This document shows positions 20,760-32,868 of a stretch of DNA of 64,000 nt, piece after piece. Source of the DNA: Limnanthes douglasii subsp. nivea (taxonomy: Eukaryota; Streptophyta; Magnoliopsida; Brassicales; Limnanthaceae); assembly GCA_036936605.1 (NCBI GenBank), contig JAUPFV010000005.1, positions 60,718,742 to 60,782,741 on the forward strand, in the 5' to 3' direction. Under the pieces are notes generated by a model. The model was not told the origin of the DNA. It was given only the letters and a program-made list of their open reading frames with translations, and did not search any database. Position numbers and translations under genes: made by a program. Position 1 is the stretch's first letter. Each line of letters begins with the position of its first letter.

Positions 20760-23700
20760 TAAAAAACTTTAAAATCTTAAAGCATGTAAATCAAATTAAA
20801 ACTCGTAACAATGAGCGCTAGCCATTTGAAAAGATAATTAAAATCCCACGAATACTTCCATATAAGGTTTCTAACTCAACATCACGGGTAACAAAAACAG
20901 CCATATCCTCTCGGACTCTACACATTTATCCAACCAATCAGCAATTTCATTGACCTCTTTATAAACATGTTCAAATCGGCCCAAAGAACTAAGATCACGA
21001 ATATCCAAGAATTCATTCCTTAAAACTCAAGAATTGGAATAAAATTTCACATTAAAAAATACGTTTAGAATGAAAATTAGGAGAATTAATCACATTCATT
21101 CCACTAAATATGACAATCAACATACTTTGTATTAAATTTATCACAAGATGACTTGATCAAATGATTTTCGTATTGTTGCTTGACTCATTTATCCATTTTT
21201 AGACATGCTAAGAAATGACTCACGCGAAAGAATAAGTGAGAAGAGAAAGTTGTCATCGAATTTTATTTATATCATAATGAAATCTAAATAATTTTAAAAC
21301 TAAAGAAAACATCAAACTTTGTAACAAATAAAGAAAGTAAACCCACGAAGTATTATAAAATTCAAAGTGTAAAAAATTATGCTCCAAAGTTTCATATTGA
21401 TGAATTTTATAACATACAAATTTCGAAGCAAGTAATATTCTAAAAATGATAACTCATGATGCATAGAAAGTTTGGAATAGATAAACTTTAAAACTAAAAA
21501 AATAGGAGGAATGATAGGTGTCCATATTCTACTGTCATTCTATAAAATTCTTGGACTTTGAAGTTCAACCTTAACTGAAGACATAAAACTTCCTCACGGT
21601 AATTCAGATTTCTTATTAATATAAAATATATATCCGGACAAAGTCAAGACTAACATTTGTAAACTCCATGATTTAAATATCTCATAATCTATAACAGATC
21701 TTGTCGTAGTTGAGAAAGATTACTCAAAATATATTAAGCATCCTAAAATGATTGTCCTCTCCACATTCTAATTTATCAGACAACCATCGAGAATGACAGA
21801 ATATAATCTCACCTTTACCCAATCGTCAAGTCAAATACTATGATACTTTATTAAAAGGATTACATATCATTCAGTCGTGTTTAAATACGCCAGAATATGG
21901 TACCAAATCATAAATTTAACATAAAGACCTTAACCTTTTATGAATTTCTAATATATCTTACAATGTAGAGCTTCCATAATGTCAAACAAATAAGTAATAA
22001 CAAGTCTATATTGTTTTTTAGGATTTGTAACTATGGCTCATAATATCAATTATGAATGCTATTACTAGGTCTCCATATAAAACTCCTCATGATATGTTCA
22101 AGCGATCTCAAAATCTATTTTGACATAAGATGAACTGAAAGAGTATGAATAGGGATTGAATATAAAACTAAATTGATAAGACCAACTTTACCAACAAAAG
22201 AAAATATATGAGCAACCCAAAATTCCAAATAAGCTTTAAATTTTTCAACTAGAGGTTGGAAGAATGATACTTTAGCCCGAATTTTAAACAGACAGACACC
22301 TAGATAATCTGTTGGAAATACCCCTGCTTCATGCCAGTAAGATGAAGAATGTTTTCCTTTCTGATGAGTGATGGATTTTCCAAAAAATATAAAGCTTTAT
22401 CATTTTGACCGACTATCTTCTCGTACAACTTTAGAAATATCTTTTATTTTTTACACTAGAATATCCTTTTATTCAAGAACAAACAAAGATCATTTTCATT
22501 ACAAATATGAGAAACATGTATTTTCGATTTGATGCATTTGTAATGCATGAATTCTTTAGTCTCTAACAACATTTCGATCTCCTCAAAAAAATATCCTAGG
22601 CTAAGATAACAAAGGAATGATATATTAAGTCTCTTTGTCTTACCCCTCTCGTCGATTTGAAGAACTCCTGTAAATTTCCTTATAAATCCAAAGAATACCA
22701 ACAATTATTAATACATTTTGAGATCATCATTATGACCCGATTGTTAAAACCAAAATTCTAAAAGAAGCATATAAGAAATCCCAAGACAACCTATCTTAAG
22801 GTTTATATATATTTAGTTTTATAATCAAATTTTCACCTTTAATGTTCTTATCAAGATCATGTGTTATTTCAAGAGCTAATAAAATACAATCACGAATCCT
22901 TCTATCTTTGATGAAAGTGAACTATTTTTTCCAAATAATATTGGGGAGCAAAAAATACTACATGTCATTTAAAATTTTAGAAAATCTTGTATGAAAAGTT
23001 ACACACGCTTATTCGGTGCATATCATTAAAAGAAGACGATTGTTGTTTCTTAGGAATCAATGTAAAAAATGACAACGTATAACTTTTAGGCCAAATGAAA
23101 GTACAAAAAAACTCCTAAACCACAACATCAACCCCAACCACCAAACAATATTTATCAATAAAAAGAACGTTAAGCTCATCAGGACTATGGTAACTTGATG
23201 TATTCATGTTTTAATTGTTTCACAAACCTCATTTGTCATTGGGATCTAAAGGAGATCATTTCTATCCTAATCAAAAATAGAACCCCCACTCCTTATGAAG
23301 TATGAAATTATCTATATCACGAATGGTATCCTTAATGATAGAAGATCCTATAACTTTAGAGTAAAACTTCAACTTTTCATGACCCAAACCGTAAAGAGAA
23401 GCGTAACTCCATTATCAAAACGTTTAAGTGATAATTTCTTGGGGGCTATAACTTTAAGTGCAACATGATTTATTTGAGTTCTTACCCATGCCTTCCAACC
23501 ATACACGTACAATGTATCTGTAAAAATAAATTCTACACATAAAAAGATTTTTAGGTAAATTTTAACAAGAACAAAGAATATCAGCTTTCCTATCATCCAT
23601 CACATCCTCATTCTCAATTAGAGAATGGATTTCAATTCAATTTCGTCCAAATATTTGAAAATATGAACAAAAACATTCTAATTCTAATATTTCAAATGTC

Positions 23701-24480
23701 TGAAAAGACTTTCGGGTTTGATCACCGTTGACATAAATGATTTGTGCTCAAGCCACATGGACAAAACGGTAAACCAAAATTAGCGCATTGAACCAACAAT
23801 GGAGTATGGTCAAATTACTTTCTAGATATATGAAATATATCAATGTTAGACATTGAAGCAAGCCATGTATGATTAAACAACATTCTATCCAGTCTATGAT
23901 AAGTTTGAGCCTTCTATTATTACACTGTGTAAATTACGGGTGAGTGAAACAATCATCTAGGCGAGTCTATACCATAAACTCAACAAAATAATCAACCTTA
24001 TTAATTAAAATACTACACTTGTTTTTCTATCCTCATATTTAGAAACAACAATAAAACCTTCCCCAACCAACCAAGTCAACAAAATATTTCCACGTATATG
24101 CATAATCGCATGCCATACTTTTTTCTTAAAATTGTTATCACATTTGACATAAACAAAAGTAGCCAAGAACATCTTTCATGTTACCCATATTAAGGATGTA
24201 ACCTGTTATGCAAAAAATCATTTTTTGAAAGTTTGATAGAACTATCCCATAAAACCTATATGTAAGAATTAACATCATCTTTATCTAAGTAACTATCAAA
24301 CTTAATCGGCCTAACAGAAGTAGAAATCCATACCGATATATCTTTATATTCTAGAATTGTGATGATCTGAAAATTATAATTTATTTATACATTTAAATTA
24401 ATAATTTTTTATCTTTACTTTTGATCCCCATTGCATTCCAAATAATCAAACTAATCATTTAAACTTTTGGATTGATTATA
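20760..24480 (-). mobile_element. LINE 1 (minus), decayed ORF2
   Basis: A non-LTR retrotransposon read right to left. The endonuclease start is near 24450 (ISLIIWNAMGIKSK). The end of the endonuclease is at 23930-23800 (YHRLDRMLFNHTWLASMSNI, then DHTPLL). Reverse-transcriptase fragments include 22704-22456, where HICNENDLCLF occupies the place of the YADD box. An RNase H tail is near 20980-20800 (HVYKEVNEIADWLDK). Order and spacing fit a plant L1-type ORF2 protein. Stops and frameshifts are dense, and the catalytic YADD reads NEND, so it is dead. Confidence 0.75.
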
Positions 24481-25010
24481 AGACCCTCGATCATCTTATG
24501 ACACAAACCATGACTTGATGAAATGAATTTCTAAAACGTTTATATATATATATATAGTATTGAGCTTCTCCCCATAGTTTATATTACATCTTTGAACAAT
24601 TTTCACAATTCAATGCATAATCAATATGCGTATTTATACCATAAAAGAACAATAACCTTATAAGTATTAATCTCCTCGTTCGTAACACAATCAATGACAT
24701 TGCTATTTTTGACACACAAAGGAGAATTTATACAATATTTAAACAAATCATGTAATATTACATTTATAGCGAAACAATCATAATAATAAAATAAATTCAA
24801 CTTTGGAAATTCCGATGCCAGAATATTTCTTAAACCCAAAAAACTCTTGAAAGACGATGCTCTATTAAAGGAATAATCTAAAGCTCTGAAAGAAAATTCC
24901 TACTACTCTTTAATTATGTTTCAAACTGACCCGTAACCATTAAATACAAAAATAGTTTTCATACCGAAAAAATGTAACACCTCACTATTCTCCAACTAAA
25001 GATTATTTAC
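24481..25010. other. AT-rich stretch between two LINEs
   Basis: It lies between the 5' end of LINE 1 (minus) and the truncated 5' end of LINE 2 (plus). It may include the untranslated leader or ORF1 remains of LINE 1. A 73-codon minus-strand frame at 24621-24839 is not recognised. Confidence 0.4.
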
Positions 25011-25169
25011 TTTTATATGCTATAAAGCAGATTGATTAGGAGATTTCCTTTTTTGGAATCCAAATACCAGACTACATATAAAGTTTATGATAAATATTTT
25101 CTAAACAAGGCTAAGGAGCAACATTTGGAGTTATTGGCTAGTAAAGAGTGCTTCTGGGAACATAAGACT

Positions 25170-25876
25170 TAGGCATGGGCATATGGGTATGGAACCGAAG
25201 AACCGAACCGAAATAACGGATTCGGTTCGGTTCCGGTTCCTTATAAATACCCGTACGGTTCCTTATCTTAAATACCCACGGTTCTCGGTTCGGTTCGGTT
25301 CGGAACCGAGAACAGAATGGTACCCATAAAGAACCGAATAAGCAATATTACCTTTTAATATCCATGGTTTTCTGTTCGGTTTCAAACGGTTCTTTTGGGT
25401 ACAAAATAACCATTTGATTACAAAGTAACCATTTGGTTCTTTTCGGGTTCGGTTCCAAATAGTTCTTTTGGTTAGAAAGTAACCATTTGGTTAGAAAATA
25501 ACCATTTGGTTCTTTTCAGGTTGAGTTCTGAACAGGTTTTTTGGTTAGAAAGTAACCATTTGGTTAGAAAATAATCATTTCGTTCCTTTCGGGTTCGATT
25601 CCAAACGGTTCTTTTGCTCACAAAGTAACCATTTGGTTAGAAAGTAACCATTTGGAACCGAAACCCGAATGTAACCGAACCGAAACCCGAAGAATCGAAC
25701 CGAACTGAATTTTAATCAGTTCCTAAATGGGTACTAATTTTAAAGAACCGAAAGAACCGAGAACCGAACCGAATTTTAATCGGTTCCTAAATGGGTACTA
25801 GTTTTAAGGAACCGAAAAAACCGAGAACCGAAAGAACCGAACCGAACCGAACCGAAGAACCGAATGCCCATACCTA
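25170..25876. mobile_element. 707-bp hAT-like MITE inside LINE 2
   Basis: The ends are TAGGCATGGGCAT and the inverted TAGGTATGGGCAT (last bases GCCCATACCTA), flanked by a perfect 8-bp duplication ATAAGACT at 25162-25169 and 25877-25884. An 8-bp TSD with TAGG-type terminal inverted repeats is typical of hAT DNA transposons. The interior is almost wholly GGTTCGGTTC-type and TAACCATTTGG-type repeats, with no coding capacity. Reading through the LINE with the insertion and one TSD copy removed gives an uninterrupted frame (WEHKTHTTWLKD), which confirms the boundaries. Confidence 0.92.
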
Positions 25877-25995
25877 ATAAGACTCATACTACTTGGCTGA
25901 AAGACAGTGACAATAATACATCTTTCTTTCAAAACCTGGTTAAGAAGAGGGCAAATAAGAATAAAATCTAAATAATGTGACATGGTTATGCGTGG

Positions 25996-26924
25996 TTGGA
26001 GGACCAAGAGGCTATTACGAACTCTGTTATCTTATACTTTAATAATCTTCTAAATGATACTACAAACAATGATGATTTGGCTCAGGATGTTATTAATTTT
26101 ATCCCTAAACTTGTAACGGAGGATGATAAGGCTATGCTTACTGCATTTCCTAATGATAATCAAATTTACAAGACTGTTTGCAAGCTTAATCCTAACAAGG
26201 CTGCTGGGCCTGATGGATTTAACGGTCTATTATTTCTAAATACTTGTGTTCTGCTATTAGGGATGTTTTCATAGAAAGCATGATTCCTACTGGTATTTTG
26301 GCTTCTGTAATCTGCCTGATTCATAAGGTCACATCTTCTAAGACTTGGAAGGAATACCGCCCCATAAGCTTAACTACCATATTCAACGGGATCATACTCT
26401 AAAATTATCAATAAAAGATTAAGCATGATTCTTCCTAGATTGATTTCAGAGGAACAGAGGGCTTTGTAGTAGACACAAGCATTCATGAAAGCATACTCAT
26501 CACACAAGAGTTAAGTTGTGATATGAATCTGAAAGCTAAAGCAAACTACAACATGGTACTAAAGATTTATATGGAGAAAGACTTTGACATGATTTCTCAC
26601 AGGTTTTTATTTGAAATTCTTAGAGCCTATGGGTTTAGTTTTTGTTTTATTGAGCTTATAAAAAATAATACAGTGAATAACCACTTCTCTCTACTAATAA
26701 ATGGAGCAATCAAAGGATTTTTCAGGAGTAATCAAGGGTTAAGGCAGGGGGGCCCTCTGTCCTCCAGTTTGTTAATTTTGGCTGAAGAGTTTTTTGTTCA
26801 GAGTATGAAGAAAATAAGTGATGAACATACAGCTACAAGATATAAAGCAAGAGCCAATTATTCCTTACCTTGCTTGGCTTTTGTAGATGACTTCACTGTT
26901 TTCTGTAACAGCTCTGATGCTTAA
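25996..26924 (+). pseudogene. reverse transcriptase of LINE 2
   Basis: RT fingers and palm are in two main pieces. 25996-26274 holds NPNKAAGPDGFNG, the conserved RT entry motif. 26523-26924 holds DFDMISHRFLFEILRAYGF, the QGLRQGGPLSS box and the catalytic box as FVDD, so both Asp residues of the YADD-type motif are kept. The segment between is broken by a stop at 26272 and frameshifts (the PIS/TT. box lies near 26360 in another frame). Continuing RT thumb sequence runs in 27018-27359. Confidence 0.85.
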
Positions 26925-27017
26925 GCTTCTAAAATCACTGATTTCCTGTCAAAGTACCAAAACCTTTCTGGTCAGATCATCAATAGAGAGAAGTCCAAAC
27001 TAATAGTAGCTGAGCAC

Positions 27018-27356
27018 ATGTCTAATCAAATAATTAATGCTGTTGAAAGGAAATGGGGAAGGAAACATTGCTTCATGCCTTTTAAACATCTTGGAGTGAT
27101 GATTAGCAATAAAAGCAGAGTCAGCTATTTCGACAACATTATTTCAAGGATCAAAGCAAGAATTACTGATTGGGACTGGTGCACTTTGTCTTTTGGAGGC
27201 AGACTGGTTTTAATTCAGTCTGCCCTCTCTGCCATACCTTTATATCATGTACAAAATTCAATTTTACCTAAAGCAGTCATAAGAAGAATTGAGAACTTAT
27301 TTAACAAGTTCTCGTGGGGCAATAATATGGAGATCAAGGAAGATTGGTGGTCACCA
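27018..27356 (+). pseudogene. RT thumb/connection region of LINE 2
   Basis: Contains HLGVMISNKSRVSYFDNIIS, RITDWDWCTLSFGGRLVLIQ and SALSAIPLYHVQ, all standard in plant LINE ORF2 proteins after the RT palm. It ends in a TAG where the family reads on (SWGNNMEIKEDWWSP then stop). Confidence 0.85.
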
Positions 27357-27733
27357 TAGAACAAGAACCGCAAGCCCTATTCTAAAGGAGGTATAAATGT
27401 TAAGAAGATTGAGGATTTACATGAAACTTTTTCTTATAAGCTATGGTTTAATCTCGGAATAAACAGAAGCCTTTGATCAAGAATTATGCTCTCAATCTAC
27501 TATAAGGATAAGCATCCTATTGTTGTTACTATGCCTTATAAAAAATCTAGAGTTTGGGCCAGAATATGGGCATCAGAGACAAGGCTGACAGATATATTTT
27601 CTGGTCTCTCAGGAATGGTGATATTGATTTCTTTCTGGATAGATGGTGCTCTAAGAGAGCACTAATATATTTCAATGAAGGTGATAATAGAGAGGGGCAC
27701 ATTAATGTCGAAGTCTCAAGCTTTTAATTCAAT

Positions 27734-28099
27734 GTGAATTGGGACATAAAGAAATTAAATGATGATGTTCCTAACTATGTGGCGAATGAAATCACTAAGC
27801 TCAAGATCAATACTAACTCTGATAAGATTATATGCGCCTTGTCTTTTGATGGAAAGTTTTATACAAAGCAAACATGGGATGTCATAAGATCACATGGAAA
27901 AGAATTTAACTTCTTTAAGAAGAGTTGGAAAGCAGTTATACCAAAGAAATGCTCATTTCTTCTATGGAGAGTGATGCTAAACTGGATCCCCACTGATTCA
28001 GACTTGAAGAGAAGAAAGCTCCAACTGGCATCCAAATGTCAGTTCTGTGAAACAGAAGAAAACACAAACCATGTGATGATTCAATATAAGGAGGCATGA
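27734..28099 (+). pseudogene. zf-RVT domain of LINE 2
   Basis: A domain with KKSWKAVIPKKCSFLLWRVM, then a W..PT linker, and CQFCETEENTNHVM, the C-x2-C...H zinc-binding pattern of the zf-RVT domain in plant non-LTR reverse transcriptases. A TGA follows EA at 28097-28099. Confidence 0.85.
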
Positions 28100-28408
28100 G
28101 CTGTGTAGAGTCACTTTAGTGTTATTTTGAGAATTAACATTTTCAGGAATATGACTACTCAACATATGATTAGAACCTGGTATTGATCTTCTACGAAAAT
28201 GTGGAGCATCAGATCGATTTCGCCAGCAATAATTGTATGGGGTATCTGGAGAGCCAGGAATCTGAAAAAGCATCAGGACACCCACCTGTCATCAACAAAC
28301 ATGATCAGTCATATAACCCATATACTTACTGATATAAACTATGCAAATTTAATAAAGAAAAGATAATCGGGACCTGATTCGAAAGTTGCCAATCAGCTGG
28401 GTTGCAAT

Positions 28409-28993
28409 GTGTGTTCAACCAAACAGAGGATCCCAATCTCTCTAATGTGGATAGCTCCAAATTTGAACCGGTACAAGCTTAACACAGATGGGTCTTCTCT
28501 TCTATCAAGCGAATCAAGCGAAGGAGGCATGATTAGGGGCCACAATGAAAGTATTTTTAAGTTTTATGGACGATTATATGGAAAGAACTTTGCTGTTATC
28601 GTTGAATCCAGGGCTCTCATGGATAGTCTGGTGATTTGTAAAGCCCTAAATATCACAAATGCTGATGTTGAAGTCGATTCAAGTATTCTGATAGACTTAA
28701 TTAGCAGAGGACGATCGTTTTGGTACCTCGATCTATTGATTGGGTTTTGCAGAAAGCTGATAGCTCTTAGTATGTCGATTAAGCATATTTTCTGTGAGTA
28801 AAACAAGTTGGTTGATCGGGTTGCAAAGCTTACTTTGACTCGAAAGAAGGATATGGAGTTCGAAAACAATTCTTCCCCAAATGAGATTCAAGTTGTTGCT
28901 ATACTTGAGAGGAATGGCATTGGCTACTTGATAAATAGAGAGACGAATTTAAAGATTGTCGAATCGATATTTTTGGTGTTGTTGAAGCTGTGA
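28409..28993 (+). pseudogene. RNase H domain of LINE 2
   Basis: RVT_3-type RNase H. YKLNTDGSS supplies the first Asp, VESRALMDSL the Glu and VEVDSS the next Asp. SIKHIFCE then hits a TAA where the family continues with a REAN-type phrase, and the frame continues as LVDRVAKLTLT at 28810. The 3' end of LINE 2 follows. Confidence 0.8.
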
Positions 28994-29112
28994 AGAGTCT
29001 ATTTTTGATCTCAAGGTTGAAGACGAGCTTGTAATTTGCTTTAGTTACTGACTTGTATTGATACCCTTGTACTTTCAAATCTTTCTAATAAAGTCCAAAA
29101 GTTATAAAAAAA

Positions 29113-29535
29113 ATATATGGATCATAAATAATGTTACCATTATTGAAAGTGTTATAAATTGGTACCTCATAGTTGGTAGTTTTCTCTACTTAACGAGTAT
29201 TAGATTTTTGTTTCACCACTTATATGGACCTGTTAGAAGTTGTATTAGGATCTGCTATAGGATTAGTGATAGACCTATCCACTCCATTATACATCATAAT
29301 TTTATTTCTTCAATAATACTCATAAGTATGCCTACATAATTCATATATACAACAATAATATAAATTAAAATCATAACTCACATGTTGCTAGATTCCTGAG
29401 TTCTCATCAATAATAATCCACATTTTCTTAACTTTATGCACTATTACACCTAATTCAACACAAATTCTAGCATATATAAATGAGTAAGAACCATGAATCG
29501 ATCATCAATTAGTAAAAACTCACTTATCACATTTC
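29113..29535. other. intergenic stretch, nothing recognised
   Basis: AT-rich sequence downstream of the LINE 2 tail. The open frame at 29058-29339 is not conserved-looking. Confidence 0.4.
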
Positions 29536-29539
29536 CAAT

Positions 29540-29880
29540 AAGGGCTAATACATAACATTAAACACTAATACAGAAATTCTCAGTAATTGAATCCATGTTG
29601 ATGTACAAATCGATTCACGTTTTGAATCAAACAATGAACTCCATCTAATAGTTTGATAGAAGGATTAATTAATTTTGTTAGAATCTCGCGCTAGAACTTT
29701 AACACAGCCCAACTGTGACTGTGTGATTGACATTATATCACGATTATCTATTAAATAGACTTTAATGGGTAAAAATATATTCAAATCATTGTTAATGATC
29801 TGACTCGATTTTTCCAACGAAGGTCTTCCCGTTGAAAACTTTAAAATCACAGGATTATTGAATTGATTATCTTATTCGTT
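29540..29880 (-). pseudogene. DUF4283-like LINE ORF1 relic
   Basis: On the minus strand, ILKFSTGRPSLEKSSQIINN starts the DUF4283 pattern (LVGKFS.GRPSLE.I...), followed by VYLIDNRDIMSITQSQ. After a stop, RWSSLFDSKRES and TSTWIQL match the 'KWTP.FDP..ES...VWV.L' segment. Possible upstream continuation to about 30200 is too decayed to assign. Confidence 0.55.
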
Positions 29881-31005
29881 GCTTTTAAATCTTTAGTGGT
29901 GAAAAATATTGTTGGATACCCATCTTAAAAGAGAAATTTCGCTTGATAAAACCAGAAGGACATAAAAAACAACCACCTTAATAGGTTCAAAAATCTCTTC
30001 CATATTTTAACACATCCACAAATGAAATCGGTTTTAAATTCGTGCCACCACCAATAACAGCATTATGAATATGAGAACCGGCCTTACCTAAATTTGTATC
30101 CAACGACCCCTTAGTCGCCTTCAATAAAATTAGTTTTAGTAAATTTCAAAATAGACTGTAAGTGAATATTCTTCGTACTCATATCCATTAATCCAATACT
30201 TTTAACTCTAATAAGAACCCACTATCGTCTTATTTTCAGCTGATTTAAAGGTAAGTTATCAATAACTACCCGAGAAAAATTAAAATTATCGATAACCATC
30301 TAGATTTTGAAATTTAACAAAAACCACCCGCAACGTAAATATTTCCAACAATACCCATATGTGCACAAAACATGTACAATCATAACAATTATTTATTTTT
30401 AACCTTAAAAAATCTATATATTCTAAACTCTAACATAAAAAGGAATTTCAAAAATACAGATGTATCTATTTTTAAAGACGAACAAAATGAAATCCATGAG
30501 TGATATTTTTGGATGATTTTTATTTATTAATCATATTTTCACAACCAAATAACATGTATTGCGCAAATGGAACACAATTACCTTTTATCAACCAAATTGC
30601 ACGTAGTTCTGCAACTAGAATATAATTACTTTTTTTAAACTTATTTTGAAATTATAGTCCTAAGTACGCAAATATTTTCTTCTTAATTACGCAACTTATT
30701 TGCACATAATTTTGCAACACGACACAATTTATTTTTCTTATTATTTTCACAACTCATTTACACGTAATTTCACAACTGCAACATAACTGAATTTTTTTGC
30801 AACCCAATGACATAGAATTCAACAATTGGAAAACAATAGTTTTTTTCGTAATAAACAAATTCAAATCACTAACACAATATTTTTCCTTACTGAATAGTAT
30901 TCTTATATCAAGCATAATTATCCAAATCTTTGACCAATATAGAGGAGGGGGAAATAGAGAATAAGTGAATTCTCCATCGACGAGGATCCATTCCACTGGC
31001 GTCAT

Positions 31006-31007
<2 letters not shown>
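29881..31007. other. intergenic AT-rich stretch
   Basis: No gene recognised. At 30530-30800 the phrases 'ACAACTNATTTGCACRTAATTT' and 'GCAAC' recur loosely, a weak dispersed repeat. Confidence 0.4.

Positions 31008-31057
<50 letters not shown>
31008..31057 (+). repeat. (AT)25 microsatellite
   Basis: An uninterrupted AT dinucleotide run of 50 bp. Confidence 0.98.
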
Positions 31058-31063
<6 letters not shown>

Positions 31064-31463
31064 AATGTTTTTGAACATCGATTGATCCATTGTAAATTTT
31101 AAGTTTAATTTAATGTTTATTGCTTCTTAGGTGTGAGGGTTAAATGATCATGTAAGGCAGAAAGACGTCACTTATGTTTCTTATTAGTAATAGTATATCT
31201 CTAATGATATTTGTGGAAATAAAAGTCCATAGTCATAAATTATAATATATTATTAAGACAATGATCCCTTTCTGGCATTATGTTATCAGCCACGATTCTC
31301 ATTCCTTTAGTAGGATTTGGATCATTTGGAACCCTACTGTAATAACTATCTTTATGTTATATTTTTTACGTAATATATTCACTATAAATCTAGACGTTAC
31401 AATCTACATTCTACGTTTTTTACTACCATATATGCTTTTAATGAATCCATTAATTGTATTCCT

Positions 31464-31709
31464 CTATGGTCTGACCGGAAGGTCGTTGCTTCCCAAGATC
31501 TTGGTTTGCCCTAGGTCATCCTCGATTATTTCAACACGATCTGTAAGACGAAGGAGTGCATTGGCTCCTGTGAAAATTGGTCTACACAAATTGATGAATT
31601 CAACAATTGTTCTTCCTAGTGCGAGCTTAGTAATCTCCGTTTTAAGATCTTCCACTTCACTTGGGTTAACAAATAGTCTAAAAATCCAATCTATTCTTAA
31701 ATTGATCAT
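31464..31709 (-). pseudogene. unidentified 81-codon antisense frame inside LINE 3
   Basis: A minus-strand open frame (NPSEVEDLKTEITKLALGRT, later TDRVEIIEDDLGQTKILGS) of normal-looking protein composition. It sits where the LINE 3 endonuclease should continue and the LINE sequence is missing. I do not recognise it; it could be a retrotransposon gag piece. Edges are not defined by duplications. Confidence 0.35.
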
Positions 31710-32481
31710 GTCTTAGTCAATAATAATTGAGACGAGTAATTTTCAATATCTTCATTTCATTTTGGTTTTCTTCGTTCTTCAGACCATACCACTATTACTC
31801 TTGATTTTGGGACTCCCCATTAGCGAAAGAAAAAAATCGTTCAATTTTTAACATGTGGTTATCTCACCCTCGTTACAAATATATTGAATCCAATAACTGG
31901 AATCTCCCCACCTCCTCTCAAGACATGTGTTTGGTATCTCAAAAACTCAACCACGTTCAATTAAAGCTGAATTGTCTTAACCGTAATGATTTAGGGATAT
32001 AAACTCACGTGATTTGAATGATCAATCGATTCTTTTCCAATCCCAAACTCGTTTTGCTCAAGAACCTCTTAATCTTGATTTTGTCTCTAATGAAATTAAG
32101 GCATCTTCTCCATTCCTATATCTTAGTAGAGCTAATATATATATATTTTTAACAAAAATCAAGTGAAATTTAACTTAAACTCAGGGATATGAACACCGAA
32201 TTTTTCACAATATCATAAAATTCATGTTTTACGCAATAAGATTATTTTGATTTCTAATTGTCATGGTGTTATGGTTTCCAATCCCACTGGGGTTGTTAAT
32301 ATTCTGGTGAGTTATTTTCATAATTTTCTTGGAACCAGGCATCCCTCGGGTTACCTTGGCTTAGCTATGGTTTTGACCCTCCTCAACATAAATTTTAATG
32401 ATTTGGATAAGTTTTTGTGACTCGTATGGTAACGTGTGATGAAATAAAAAAAATGCCTTATTCAGTATTAATAGTCACACG

Positions 32482-32868
32482 TGATGAGTCCGGATTTTAT
32501 CACCACTCACTATGGGGACCAAATAGGGGAATTTCGGACAAAATCCACCCACTGAACCATCCGAACTGAACTAATGTATAAAAAACTTAACCACTTCATG
32601 ATTAAGCTAATTACCAACCTGCTTAAAAACTAATGGATCTTTAACGGGTCTTTAAATTCGACCCGAATTCATAGTCATGACCTGAAAGCCCATGTGGCCC
32701 ACAGTTAAGGGTATAAGTACCCAACCACTTTCATTTATTGAGGGTAATGAACATTAAATACAACCAGGCAGCTCAAATCTCTCACTACAATCTACTAAAC
32801 ATTAAATACCCTTGAAACACCACAAAACGTTAGACAAAATTACCCTCAGTTTAAATTAATCTACACCA
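32482..32868 (+). repeat. solo LTR of family D inside LINE 3
   Basis: Starts TGATGAGTCCGGATTTT and ends CTACACCA, like the 5' LTR of element D at 63232-63640. It shares AAAGCCCATGTGGCCCA, GGGTATAAGTACCCAACC and ACAACCAGGCAGCTCAA. The flanks ACACG (32477-32481) and ACACA (32869-32873) are a 5-bp TSD with one mismatch. LINE RT sequence resumes directly after it (LGLDGFASSF). No internal element sequence is present, so the rest was removed by LTR-LTR recombination. Confidence 0.9.

Larger units (their letters stand above)
25015..29112 (+). mobile_element. LINE 2 (plus), 5'-truncated
   Basis: The element begins inside the linker between endonuclease and reverse transcriptase (phrases like ASKECFWEHKT...TTWLKDSDNN..FFQNLVKKR). 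The endonuclease is missing, as expected from incomplete reverse transcription. It continues through reverse transcriptase, a zinc-binding zf-RVT domain and an RNase H, then a 3' UTR with AATAAAG and an A-rich tail ending near 29112. A MITE splits it at 25170-25876. Clear flanking duplications were not found. Confidence 0.85.
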
